From Eledone cirrhosa (taxonomy: Eukaryota > Mollusca > Cephalopoda > Octopoda > Eledonidae): a stretch of 64,000 nucleotides of DNA. The notes beneath the pieces are model-generated. The model was not told the DNA's origin. It made no database searches and was given only the letters and a program-made list of their open reading frames with translations. How positions within the stretch are numbered: position 1 is the first letter of the stretch; every line of letters starts with the position of its first letter. The stretch spans positions 22,283,298 to 22,347,297 of the forward strand of contig OZ024744.1 in assembly GCA_964016885.1 (NCBI GenBank), written 5' to 3'. The translations under genes and the position numbers were made by a program. This document shows positions 51,461 through 62,388 of the stretch, in pieces.

Positions 51461-52398
51461 GTTATGTTGACATAGATAACATAGGTGGGATGTTGTCCTG
51501 GTGGTCAGTTAGGTTGACATAGATAACATAGAGTGAGATGTTGTCGTGGTTGTCAGTTAGGTTGATATACATAACATAGAGTGAGATGTTGTCGTGGTAG
51601 TCAGTTAGGTTGACATAGATAACATAGGTGGGATCTTGTCGTGGTCAGTTAGATTGACATAGATAACATAGGTGGGATGTTGTCGTGGTCAGTTAGGTTG
51701 ACATAGATAACATTGAGTGAGATGTTGTCGTCGTGGTCAGTTAGGTTGACATAGATAACATAGGTGGGATGTTGTCGTGGTGGTCAGTTAGTTTGACATA
51801 GAGAACATAGGTGAGATGTTGTCGTGGTGGTCAGTTAGGTTGACATAGATAACATAGAGTGAGATGTTGTCGTGGTGGTCAGTTAGGTTGACATAGATAA
51901 CATAGAGTGAGATGTTGTCGTGGTGGTCAGTTAGGTTGACATAGATAACATAGAGTGAGATGTTGTCGTGGTGGTCTTTTAGGTTGACATTGATAACATA
52001 GGTGGGATGTTGTCGTGGTGGTCAGTTAGGTTGACATAGATAACATAGGTGGGATGTTGTCGTGGTGGTCAGTTAGGTTGACATAGATAACATAGGTGGG
52101 ATGTTGTCGTGGTGGTCAGTTAGGTTGACATAGATTACATAGGTGGGATGTTGACATGGTCAGTTAGGTTGACATAGATAACATATAGTGAGATGTTGTC
52201 GTGGTGGTCAGTTAGGTTGGCATAGATACCATAGAGTGAGATGTTGTCGTGGTGGTCAGTTAGGTTGACATAGATAACATAGGTGGGATGTTGTCATGGT
52301 CAGTTAGGTTGCCATAGATAACATAGAGTGAGATGATGTCGTGATGGTCAGTCAGTTTGACATTGATAACATAGAGTGAGATGTTGTCGTGGTGGTCA
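51461..52398. repeat. 938-bp higher-order block, copy D
   Basis: It starts at GTTATGTTGAC (51,461) and shares the private markers of copy B (GTGGTTGTCAG near 51,547, ACATATAGTGAG near 52,185). It lies 1,407 bp (3 x 469) after copy B. The sequence leaves the register at 52,399. Confidence 0.9.
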
Positions 52399-53249
52399 GT
52401 TAGGTTGACATAGATAACATAGGTGAGATGTTGTCGTGGTGGTCAGTTAGGTTGACATAGATAACATAGGTGGGATGTTGTCGTGGTGGTCAGTTAGGTT
52501 GACATAGATAATATAGGTTGGATATTGTCGTGGTGGTCAGTTATGTTGACATAGATAACATAGAGTGAGATGTTGTCGTGGTCAGTTAGGTTGACATAGA
52601 TAACATAGGTGGGATGTTGTCGTGGTGGTCAGTTAGGTTGACATAGAAAACATAGAGTGAGATGTTGTCGTGGTGGTCAGTTAGGTTGACATAGATAACA
52701 TAGGTGGGATGTTGTCGTGGTGGTCATTTAGTTTGACATAGAGAACATAGGTGAGATGTTGTCGTGGTGGTCAGTTAGGTTGACATAGATAACATAGAGT
52801 GAGATGTTGTCGTGGTGGTCAGTTATGTTGACATAGATAACATAGAGTGAGATGTTGTCGTGGTGGTCAGTTAGGTTGACATCGATAACATAGGTGGGAT
52901 GTTGTCGTGGTGGTTAGTTAGGTTGACATAGATAACATAGAGTGAGATGTTGTCGTGGTGGTCTTTTAGGTTGACATTGATAACATAGGTGGAATGTTGT
53001 CGTGGTGGTCAGTTAGGTTGATATAGATAACATAGAGTGAGATGTTGTCGTGGTGGTCAGTTACGTTGACATAGATAACATAGGTGGGAAGTTGTCGTGG
53101 TGGTCAGTTAGGTTGACATAGATAACATAGGTTGGATATTGTCGTGGTAGTCAGTTAGGTTGACATAGATAACATAGAGTGAGATGTTGTCGTGGTGGTC
53201 AGTTAGCTTGACATAGATAACATAGAGTGAGATGTTGTCGTGGTGGTCA
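52399..53249. repeat. Mixed Domain II monomers
   Basis: This is satellite only. It follows 48,070–48,950 at an offset of about 4,326–4,360, with gain and loss of single monomers. Markers are TTGGATATTG at 52,517 and 53,131, and GTTGACATCGATAAC near 52,880. No gene is present. Confidence 0.7.
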
Positions 53250-54841
53250 GTTAGGTTGACATAGATAACATGGAGTGAGATGTTGTCGTGGTGGTCAGTT
53301 AGGTTGACATAGATAACATAGGGTGAGATGTTGTCGTGGTGGTCAGTTAGGTTGACATAGATAACATAGGGTGAGATGTCGTCGTGGTGGTCAGTTAGGT
53401 TGACATAGATAACATAGGTGGTATTTTGTCATGGTCAGTTATGTTGACATAGATAACATAGGTGGGATGTTGTCCTGGTGGTCAGTTAGGTTGACATAGA
53501 TAACATAGAGTGAGATGTTGTCGTGGTGGTCAGTTAGGTTGATATACATAACATAGAGTGAGATGTTGTCGTGGTGGTCAGTTAGGTTGACATAGATAAC
53601 ATAGGTGGGATCTTGTCGTGGTCAGTTAGATTGACATAGATAACATAGGTGGGATGTTGTCGTGGTCAGTTAGGTTGACATAGATAACATTGAGTGAGAT
53701 GTTGTCGTCGTGGTCAGTTAGGTTGACATAGATAACATAGGTGGGATGTTGTCGTGGTGGTCAGTTAGTTTGACATAGAGAACATAGGTGAGATGTTGTC
53801 GTGGTGGTCAGTTAGGTTGACATAGATAACATAGAGTGAGATGTTGTCGTGGTGGTCAGTTAGGTTGACATAGATAACATAGAGTGAGATGTTGTCGTGG
53901 TGGTCAGTTAGGTTGACATAGATAACATAGAGTGAGATGTTGTCGTGGTGGTCTTTTAGGTTGACATTGATAACATAGGTGGGATGTTGTCGTGGTGGTC
54001 AGTTAGGTTGACATAGATAACATAGGTGGGATGTTGTCGTGGTGGTCAGTTACGTTGACATAGATAACATAGAGTGATATGTTGTCGTGGTGGTCAGTTA
54101 GGTTGACATAGATAACAGAGTGATATGTTGTCGTGGTGGTCAGTTAGGTTGACATAGATAATATTGGTGGGATGTTGTCTTGGTCAGTTAGGTTGACATA
54201 GATAACATAGAGTGAGATGTTGTCGTGGTGGACAGTTCGGTTGACATAGATAACATAGAGTGAGATGTTGTCGTGGTGGTCAGTTAGGTTGACATAGATA
54301 ACATAGAGTGAGATGTTGTCGTGGTGGTCAGTTAGGTTGACATAGATAACATAGAGTGAGATGTTGTCGTGGTCAGTTAGGTTGACATAGATAACATAGG
54401 TGGGATGTTGTCGTGGTCAGTTAGGTTGACATAGATAACATAGGTGGGATGTTGTCGTGGTGGTCAGTTAGGTTGACATAGATTACATAGGTGGGATGTT
54501 GACATGGTCAGTTAGGTTGACATAGATAACATAGAGTGAGATGTTGTCGTGGTGGTCAGTTAGGTTGGCATAGATACCATAGAGTGAGATGTTGTCGTGG
54601 TGGTCAGTTAGGTTGACATAGATAACATAGAGTGAGATGATGTCGTGGTGGTCAGTTAGGTTGACATAGATAACATAGGTGGGATGTTGTCCTGGTGGTC
54701 AGTTAGGTTGACATACATAACATAGAGTGAGATGTTGTCGTGGTGGTCAGTTAGGTTGACATAGATAACATATTTGAGATGTTGTCGCGGTCGGTTAGGT
54801 TGACATAGATAACATAGAGTGAGATGTTGTCGTGGTGGTCA
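53250..54841. repeat. 1.59-kb higher-order block, copy 1
   Basis: It starts at the ACATGGAGTGAG monomer at 53,250, which recurs at 54,842 (+1,592). GTTATGTTGAC at 53,438 recurs at 55,030. Private changes are TATTTTGTCATGG near 53,412 and GTCTTGGTCAG near 54,178. Confidence 0.85.
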
Positions 54842-56389
54842 GTTAGGTTGACATAGATAACATGGAGTGAGATGTTGTCGTGGTGGTCAGTTAGGTTGAC
54901 ATAGATAACATAGGGTGAGATGTTGTCGTGGTGGTCAGTTAGGTTGACATAGATAACATAGGGTGAGATGTCGTCGTGGTGGTCAGTTAGGTTGACATAG
55001 ATAACATAGGTGGTATGTTGTCATGGTCAGTTATGTTGACATAGATAACATAGGTGGGATGTTGTCCTGGTGGTCAGTTAGGTTGACATAGATAACATAG
55101 AGTGAGATGTTGTCGTGGTGGTCAGTTAGGTTGATATACATAACATAGAGTGAGATGTTGTCGTGGTGGTCAGTTAGGTTGACATAGATAACATAGGTGG
55201 GATCTTGTCGTGGTCAGTTAGGTTGACATAGATAACATTGAGTGAGATGTTGTCGTCGTGGTCAGTTAGGTTGACATAGATAACATAGGTGGGATGTTGT
55301 CGTGGTGGTCAGTTAGTTTGACATAGAGAACATAGGTGAGATGTTGTCGTGGTGGTCAGTTAGGTTGACATAGATAACATAGAGTGAGATGTTGTCGTGG
55401 TGGTCAGTTAGGTTGACATAGATAACATAGAGTGAGATGTTGTCGTGGTGGTCAGTTAGGTTGACATAGATAACATAGAGTGAGATGTTGTCGTGGTGGT
55501 CTTTTAGGTTGACATTGATAACATAGGTGGGATGTTGTCGTGGTGGTCAGTTAGGTTGACATAGATAACATAGGTGGGATGTTGTCGTGGTGGTCAGTTA
55601 CGTTGACATAGATAACATAGAGTGATATGTTGTCGTGGTGGTCAGTTAGGTTGACATAGATAACAGAGTGATATGTTGTCGTGGTGGTCAGTTAGGTTGA
55701 CATAGATAATATTGGTGGGATGTTGTCGTGGTCAGTTAGGTTGACATAGATAACATAGAGTGAGATGTTGTCGTGGTGGACAGTTCGGTTGACATAGATA
55801 ACATAGAGTGAGATGTTGTCGTGGTGGTCAGTTAGGTTGACATAGATAACATAGAGTGAGATGTTGTCGTGGTGGTCAGTTAGGTTGACATAGATAACAT
55901 AGAGTGAGATGTTGTCGTGGTCAGTTAGGTTGACATAGATAACATAGGTGGGATGTTGTCGTGGTCAGTTAGGTTGACATAGATTACATAGGTGGGATGT
56001 TGTCGTGGTGGTCAGTTAGGTTGACATAGATTACATAGGTGGGATGTTGACATGGTCAGTTAGGTTGACATAGATAACATAGAGTGAGATGTTGTCGTGG
56101 TGGTCAGTTAGGTTGGCATAGATACCATAGAGTGAGATGTTGTCGTGGTGGTCAGTTAGGTTGACATAGATAACATAGAGTGAGATGATGTCGTGGTGGT
56201 CAGTTAGGTTGACATAGATAACATAGGTGGGATGTTGTCCTGGTGGTCAGTTAGGTTGACATACATAACATAGAGTGAGATGTTGTCGTGGTGGTCAGTT
56301 AGGTTGACATAGATAACATATTTGAGATGTTGTCGCGGTCGGTTAGGTTGACATAGATAACATAGAGTGAGATGTTGTCGTGGTGGTCA
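54842..56389. repeat. 1.59-kb higher-order block, copy 2 (1,548 bp)
   Basis: This tandem copy of 53,250–54,841 has one 44-bp monomer (GTTAGATTGAC, short GTGGTCA form) deleted near 55,215. The offset therefore falls from 1,592 to 1,548; GTTACGTTGAC at 54,049 aligns with 55,597. The deletion is exactly one short monomer. Confidence 0.85.
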
Positions 56390-58410
56390 GTTAGGTTGAC
56401 ATAGATAACATAGAGTGGGATGTTGTCGTGGTCAGTTAGATTGACATAGATAACATAGGTGGGATGTTGTCGTGGTCAGTTAGGTTGACATAGATAACAT
56501 AGGTGAGATGTTGTCGTGGTGGTCAGTTAGGTTGATATAGATAACATTGAGTGAGATGTTGTCGTCGTGGTCAGTTAGGTTGACATAGATAATATAGAGT
56601 GAGATGTTGTCGTGGTCAGTTAGGTTGACATATATAACATAGAGTGAGATGTTGTCGTGGTGGTCAGTTAGGTTGACATAGATAACATAGGTGGGATGTT
56701 GTCGTGGTGGTCAGTTAGTTTGACATAGAGAACATAGGTGAGATGTTGTCGTGGTGGTCAGTTAGGTTGACATAGATAACATAGAGTGAGATGTTGTCGT
56801 GGTGGTCAGTTAGGTTGACATAGATAACATAGAGTGAGATGTTGTCGTGGTGGTCAGTTAGGTTGACATCGATAACATAGGTGGGATGTTGTCGTGGTGG
56901 TCAGTTAGGTTGACATAGATAACATAGAGTGAGATGTTGTCGTGGTGGTCAGTTACGTTGACATAGATAACATAGAGTGATATGTTGTCGTGGTGGTCAG
57001 TTAGGTTGACATAGATAACAGAGTGATATGTTGTCGTGGTGGTCAGTTAGGTTGACATAGATAATATTGGTGGGATGTTGTCGTGGTCAGTTAGGTTGAC
57101 ATAGATAACATAGAGTGAGATGTTGTCGTGGTGGTCAGTTCGGTTGACATAGATAACATAGAGTGAGATGTTGTCGTGGTGGTCAGTTAGGTTGACATAG
57201 ATAACATAGAGTGAGATGTTGTCGTGGTGGTCAGTTAGGTTGACATAGATAACATAGAGTGAGATGTTGTCGTGGTCAGTTAGTTTGACATAGATAACAT
57301 AGGTGGGATGTTGTCGTGGTCAGTTAGGTTGACATAGATAACATAGGTGGGATGTTGTCGTGGTGGTCAGTTAGGTTGACATAGATTACATAGGTGGGAT
57401 GTTGACATGGTCAGTTAGGTTGACGTAGATAACATAGAGAGAGATGTTGTCGTGGTGGTCAGTTAGGTTGGCATAGATACCATAGAGTGAGATGTTGTCG
57501 TGGTGGTCAGTTAGGTTGACATAGATAACATAGGTGGGATGTTGTCATGGTCAGTTAGGTTGCCATAGATAACATAGAGTGAGATGATGTCGTGATGGTC
57601 AGTTAGTTTGACATTGATAACATAGAGTGAGATGTTGTCGTGGTGGTCAGTTAGGTTGACATAGATAACATAGGTGAGATGTTGTCGTGGTGGTCAGTTA
57701 GGTTGACATAGATAACATAGGTGGGATGTTGTCGTGGTGGTCAGTTAGGTTGACATAGATAATATAGGTTGGATATTGTCGTGGTAGTCAGTTATGTTGA
57801 CATAGATAACATAGAGTGAGATGTTGTCGTGGTGGTCAGTTAGCTTGACATAGAAAACATAGAGTGACATGTTGTCGTGGTGGTCAGTTAGGTTGACATA
57901 GATAACATAGAGTGAGATGTTGTCGTGGTGGTCAGTTAGGTTGACATAGATAACATGGAGTGAGATGTTGTCGTGGTGGTCAGTTAGGTTGACATAGATA
58001 ACATAGGGTGAGATGTTGTCGTGGTGGTCAGTTAGGTTGACATAGATAACATAGGGTGAGATGTTGTCGTGGTGGTCAGTTAGGTTGAAATAGATAACAT
58101 AGGTGGGATGTTGTCATGGTCAGTTAGGTTGACATAGATAACATATGTGGGATGTTGTCCTGGTGGTCAGTTAGGTTGACATACATAACATAGAGTGAGA
58201 TGTTGTCGTGGTGGTCAGTTAGGTTGACATAGATAACATATTTGAGATGTTGTCGCGGTCGGTTAGGTTGACATAGATAACATAGAGTGAGATGTTGTCG
58301 TGGTGGTCAGTTAGGTTGACATAGATAACATAGGTGGGATGTTGTCGTGGTCAGTTAGATTGACATAGATAACATAGGTGGGATGTTGTCGTGGTCAGTT
58401 AGGTTGATAT
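56390..58410. repeat. Mixed Domain II monomers
   Basis: This is satellite only. It includes AACAGAGTGATATG near 57,017, GGCATAGATACCATAG near 57,470, GTTGACGTAG near 57,420, and a run following the 1,080-bp block from about 57,950 to 58,410 (GTTGAAATAG near 58,083, ATATTTGAG near 58,240). About 57,490–57,930 resembles 58,709–59,150 at +1,219. No gene is present. Confidence 0.7.
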
Positions 58411-60875
58411 AGATAACATTGAGTGAGATGTTGTCGTCGTGGTCAGTTAGGTTGACATAGATAATATAGAGTGAGATGTTGTCGTGGTCAGTTAGGTTGA
58501 CATATATAACATAGAGTGAGATGTTGTCGTGGTGGTCAGTTAGGTTGACATAGATAACATAGGTGGGATGTTGTCGTGGTGGTCAGTTAGTTTGACATAG
58601 AGAACATAGGTGAGATGTTGTCGTGGTGGTCAGTTAGGTTGACATAGATAACATAGAGTGAGATGTTGTCGTGGTGGTCAGTTAGGTTGACATAGATAAC
58701 ATAGAGTGAGATGTTGTCGTGGTGGGCAGTTAGGTTGACATAGATAACATAGGTGGGATGTTGTCATGGTCAGTTAGGTTGCCATAGATAACATAGAGTG
58801 AGATGATTTCGTGATGGTCAGTTAGTTTGACATTGATAACATAGAGTGAGATGTTGTCGTGGTGGTCAGTTAGGTTGACATAGATAACATAGGTGAGATG
58901 TTGTCGTGGTGGTCAGTTAGGTTGACATAGATAACATAGGTGGGATGTTGTCGTGGTGGTCAGTTAGGTTGACATAGATAATATAGGTTGGATATCGTCG
59001 TGGTAGTCAGTTATGTTGACATAGATAACATAGAGTGAGATGTTGTCGTGGTGGTCAGTTAGGTTGACATAGATAACATAGAGTGAGATGTTGTCGTGGT
59101 GGTCAGTTAGGTTGACATAGATAACATAGGTGGAATGTTGTCGTGGTGGTCAGTTAGTTTGACATAGAGAACATAGGTGAGATGTTGTCGTGGTGGTCAG
59201 TTAGGTTGACATAGATAACATAGAGTGAGATGTTGTCGTGGTGGTCAGTTAGGTTGACATAGATAACATAGAGTGAGATGTTGTCGTGGTGGTCAGTTAG
59301 GTTGACATCGATAACATAGGTGGGATGTTGTCGTGGTGGTCAGTTAGGTTGACATAGATAACATAGAGTGAGATGTTGTCGTGGTGGTCTTTTAGGTTGA
59401 CATTGATAACATAGGTGGAATGTTGTCGTGGTGGTCAGTTAGGTTGATATAGATAACATAGAGTGAGATGTTGTCGTGGTGGTCAGTTACGTTGACATAG
59501 ATAACATAGGTGGGATGTTGTCGTGGTGGTCAGTTAGGTTGACATAGATAACAGGTTGGATATTGTCGTGGTAGTCAGTTAGGTTGACATAGATAACATA
59601 GAGTGAGATGTTGTCGTGGTGGTCAGTTAGGTTGACATAGATAACATAGAGTGAGATGTTGTCGTGGTGGTCAGTTAGGTTGACATAGATAACATGGAGT
59701 GAGATGTTGTCGTGGTGGTCAGTTAGGTTGACATAGATAACATAGGGTGAGATGTTGTCGTGGTGGTCAGTTAGGTTGACATAGATAACATAGGGTGAGA
59801 TGTCGTCGTGGTGGTCAGTTAGGTTGACATAGATAACATAGGTGGGATGTTGTCCTGGTGGTCAGTTAGGTTGATATACATAACATAGAGTGAGATGTTG
59901 TCGTGGTGGTCAGTTAGGTTGATATACATAACATAGAGTGAGATGTTGTCGTGGTGGTCAGTTAGGTTGACATAGATAACATAGGTGGGATCTTGTCGTG
60001 GTCAGTTAGATTGACATAGATAACATAGGTGGTATGTTGTCGTGGTCAGTTAGGTTGACATAGATGACATTGAGTGAGATGTTGTCGTCGTGGTCAGTTA
60101 GGTTGACATAGATAACATAGGTGGGATGTTGTCGTGGTGGTCAGTTAGTTTGACATAGAGAACATAGGTGAGATGTTGTCGTGGTGGTCAGTTAGGTTGA
60201 CATAGATAACATAGAGTGAGATGTTGTCGTGGTGGTCAGTTAGGTTGACATAGATAACATAGAGTGAGATGTTGTCGTGGTGGTCAGTTAGGTTGACATA
60301 GATAACATAGAGTGAGATGTTGTCGTGGTGGTCTTTTAGGTTGACATTGATAACATAGGTGGGATGTTGTCGTGGTGGTCAGTTAGGTTGACATAGATAA
60401 CATAGGTGGGATGTTGTCGTGGTGGTCAGTTACGTTGACATAGATAACATAGAGAGATATGTTGTCGTGGTGGTCAGTTACGTTGACATAGATAATATTG
60501 GTGGGATGTTGTCGTGGTCAGTTAGGTTGACAGATAATATTGGTGGGATGTTGTCGTGGTCAGTTAGGTTGACATAGATAACATAGAGTGAGATGTTGTC
60601 GTGGTGGACAGTTCGGTTGACATAGATAACATAGAGTGAGATGTTGTCGTGGTGGTCAGTTAGGTTGACATAGATAACATAGAGTGAGATGTTGTCGTGG
60701 TGGTCAGTTAGGTTGACATAGATAACATAGAGTGAGATGTTGTCGTGGTCAGTTAGGTTGACATAGATAACATAGGTGGGATGTTGTCGTGGTCAGTTAG
60801 GTTGACATAGATAACATAGGTGGGATGTTGTCGTGGTGGTCAGTTAGGTTGACATAGATTACATAGGTGGGATGT
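58411..60875. repeat. Distal block, copy 1 (recurs after the cassette)
   Basis: ACATTGAGTGAG at 58,418 recurs at 62,398 (+3,980). Downstream the offset is 3,884; for example GTTGTCATGG lies at 58,760 and 62,644, and the shortened monomer with AACAGGTTGG lies near 59,550 and 63,434. The 96-bp change is loss of two 48-bp monomers near 62,620. The copy also holds GTTGACAGATAATATTGG near 60,530. Confidence 0.8.
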
Positions 60876-62388
60876 TGTCATGTTCAGTTAGGTTGCCATA
60901 GATAACATAGAGTGAGATGTTGTCGTGGTGGTCAGTTAGGTTGACATAGATAACATAGAGTGGGATGTTTTCGTGGTCGGTTAGGTTGACATACATAACA
61001 TAGAGTGAGATGTTGTCGTGGTGGTCAGTTAGGTTGACATAGATAACATAGGTGAGATGTTGTCGTGGTGGTCAGTTAGGTTGATATAGATAACATATAG
61101 TGAGATGTTGTCGTGGTGGTCAGTTAGGTTGACATAGATAACATAGGTGGGCTGTTGTCGAGTTGGTCAGTTAGGTTGACATAGATAACATAGGTGGGAT
61201 GTTGTCGTGGTGGTCAGTTAGGTTGACATAGATAACATAGAGTGAGATGTTGTCGTGGTGGTCAGTTAGGTTGACATAGATAACATAGAGTGAGATGTTG
61301 TCGTGGTTGTCAGTTAGGTTGACATAGATAACATAGAGTGAGATGTTGTCGTGGTGGTCAGTTAGGTTGACATAGATAACATAGGTGGGATGTTGTCGTG
61401 GTGGTCAGTTAGGTTGACATAGATAACATAGGTGGGATGTTGTCGTGGTCAGTTTAGTTGACATATATAACATAGGTGGGATGTTGTCGTGGTCAGTTAG
61501 GTTGACATAGATAACATAGAGTGAGATGTTGTCGTGGTGGTCAGTTAGGTTTACATAGATAACATAGGTGGGATGTTGTCGTGGTCAGTTAGGTTGACAT
61601 AGATAACATAGAGTGAGATGTTGTCGTCGTGGTCAGTTAGGCTGACATAGAGAGAATAGAGTGAGATGTTGTCGTGGTCAGTTAGGTTGACATAGATAAC
61701 ATAGAGTGAGATGTTGTCGTGGTGGTCAGTTTGGTTGACATAGATAACATAGGTGGGATGTTGTCGTGGTGGTCAGTTACGTTGACATAGATAACATAGG
61801 TGAGATGTTGTCGTGGTGGTCAGTTAGGTTGACATAGATAACATAGAGTGAGATGTTGTCGTGGTGGTCAGTTAGGTTGACATAGATAACATAGGTGGGA
61901 TGTTGTCGTGGTGGTCAGTTAGGTTGACATAGATAACATAGGTGGGATGTTTTCGTGGTCGGTTAGGTTGACATACATAACATAGAGTGAGATGTTGTCG
62001 TGGTGGTCAGTTAGGTTGACATAGAGAGAATAGAGTGAGATGTTGTCGTGGTCAGTTAGGTTGACATAGATAACATAGAGTGAGATGTTGTCGTGGTGGT
62101 CAGTTAGGTTGACATAGATAACATAGGTGGGATGTTGTCGTGGTGGTTAGTTAGGTTGACATAGATAACATAGGTGGGATGTTGTCGTGGTCAGTTTAGT
62201 TGACGTATATAACATAGGTGGGATGTTGTCGTGGTCAGTTAGGTTGACATAGATAACATAGAGTGAGATGTTGTCGTGGTGGTCAGTTAGGTTTACATAG
62301 ATAACATAGGTGGGATGTTGTCGTGGTCAGTTAGGTTGACATAGATAACATAGAGTGAGATGTTGTCGTCGTGGTCAGTTAGGCTGAC
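60876..62388. repeat. Domain-I-type cassette inside Domain II
   Basis: This segment matches about 38,240–39,700 rather than its neighbours. Shared markers are GTCATGTTCAG (60,875), GGGCTGTTGTCGAG (61,149 against 38,557), GTTTAGTTGACATAT (61,452 against 38,860) and GTTTAGTTGACGTAT (62,195 against 39,510), with GAGAGAATAG near 61,646 and 62,023. The offset is 22,592, rising to 22,685 where the source copy lacks about two monomers. About two monomers near 60,920 are missing relative to 38,260. Both ends are hybrid monomers. Confidence 0.85.

Noticed and set aside
57490..59150. A full 1,219-bp tandem duplication
   Set aside because: Markers recur at +1,219 between 57,542 and 58,761, but the match lasts only about 440 bp and then diverges. 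It is noted only as local homology.
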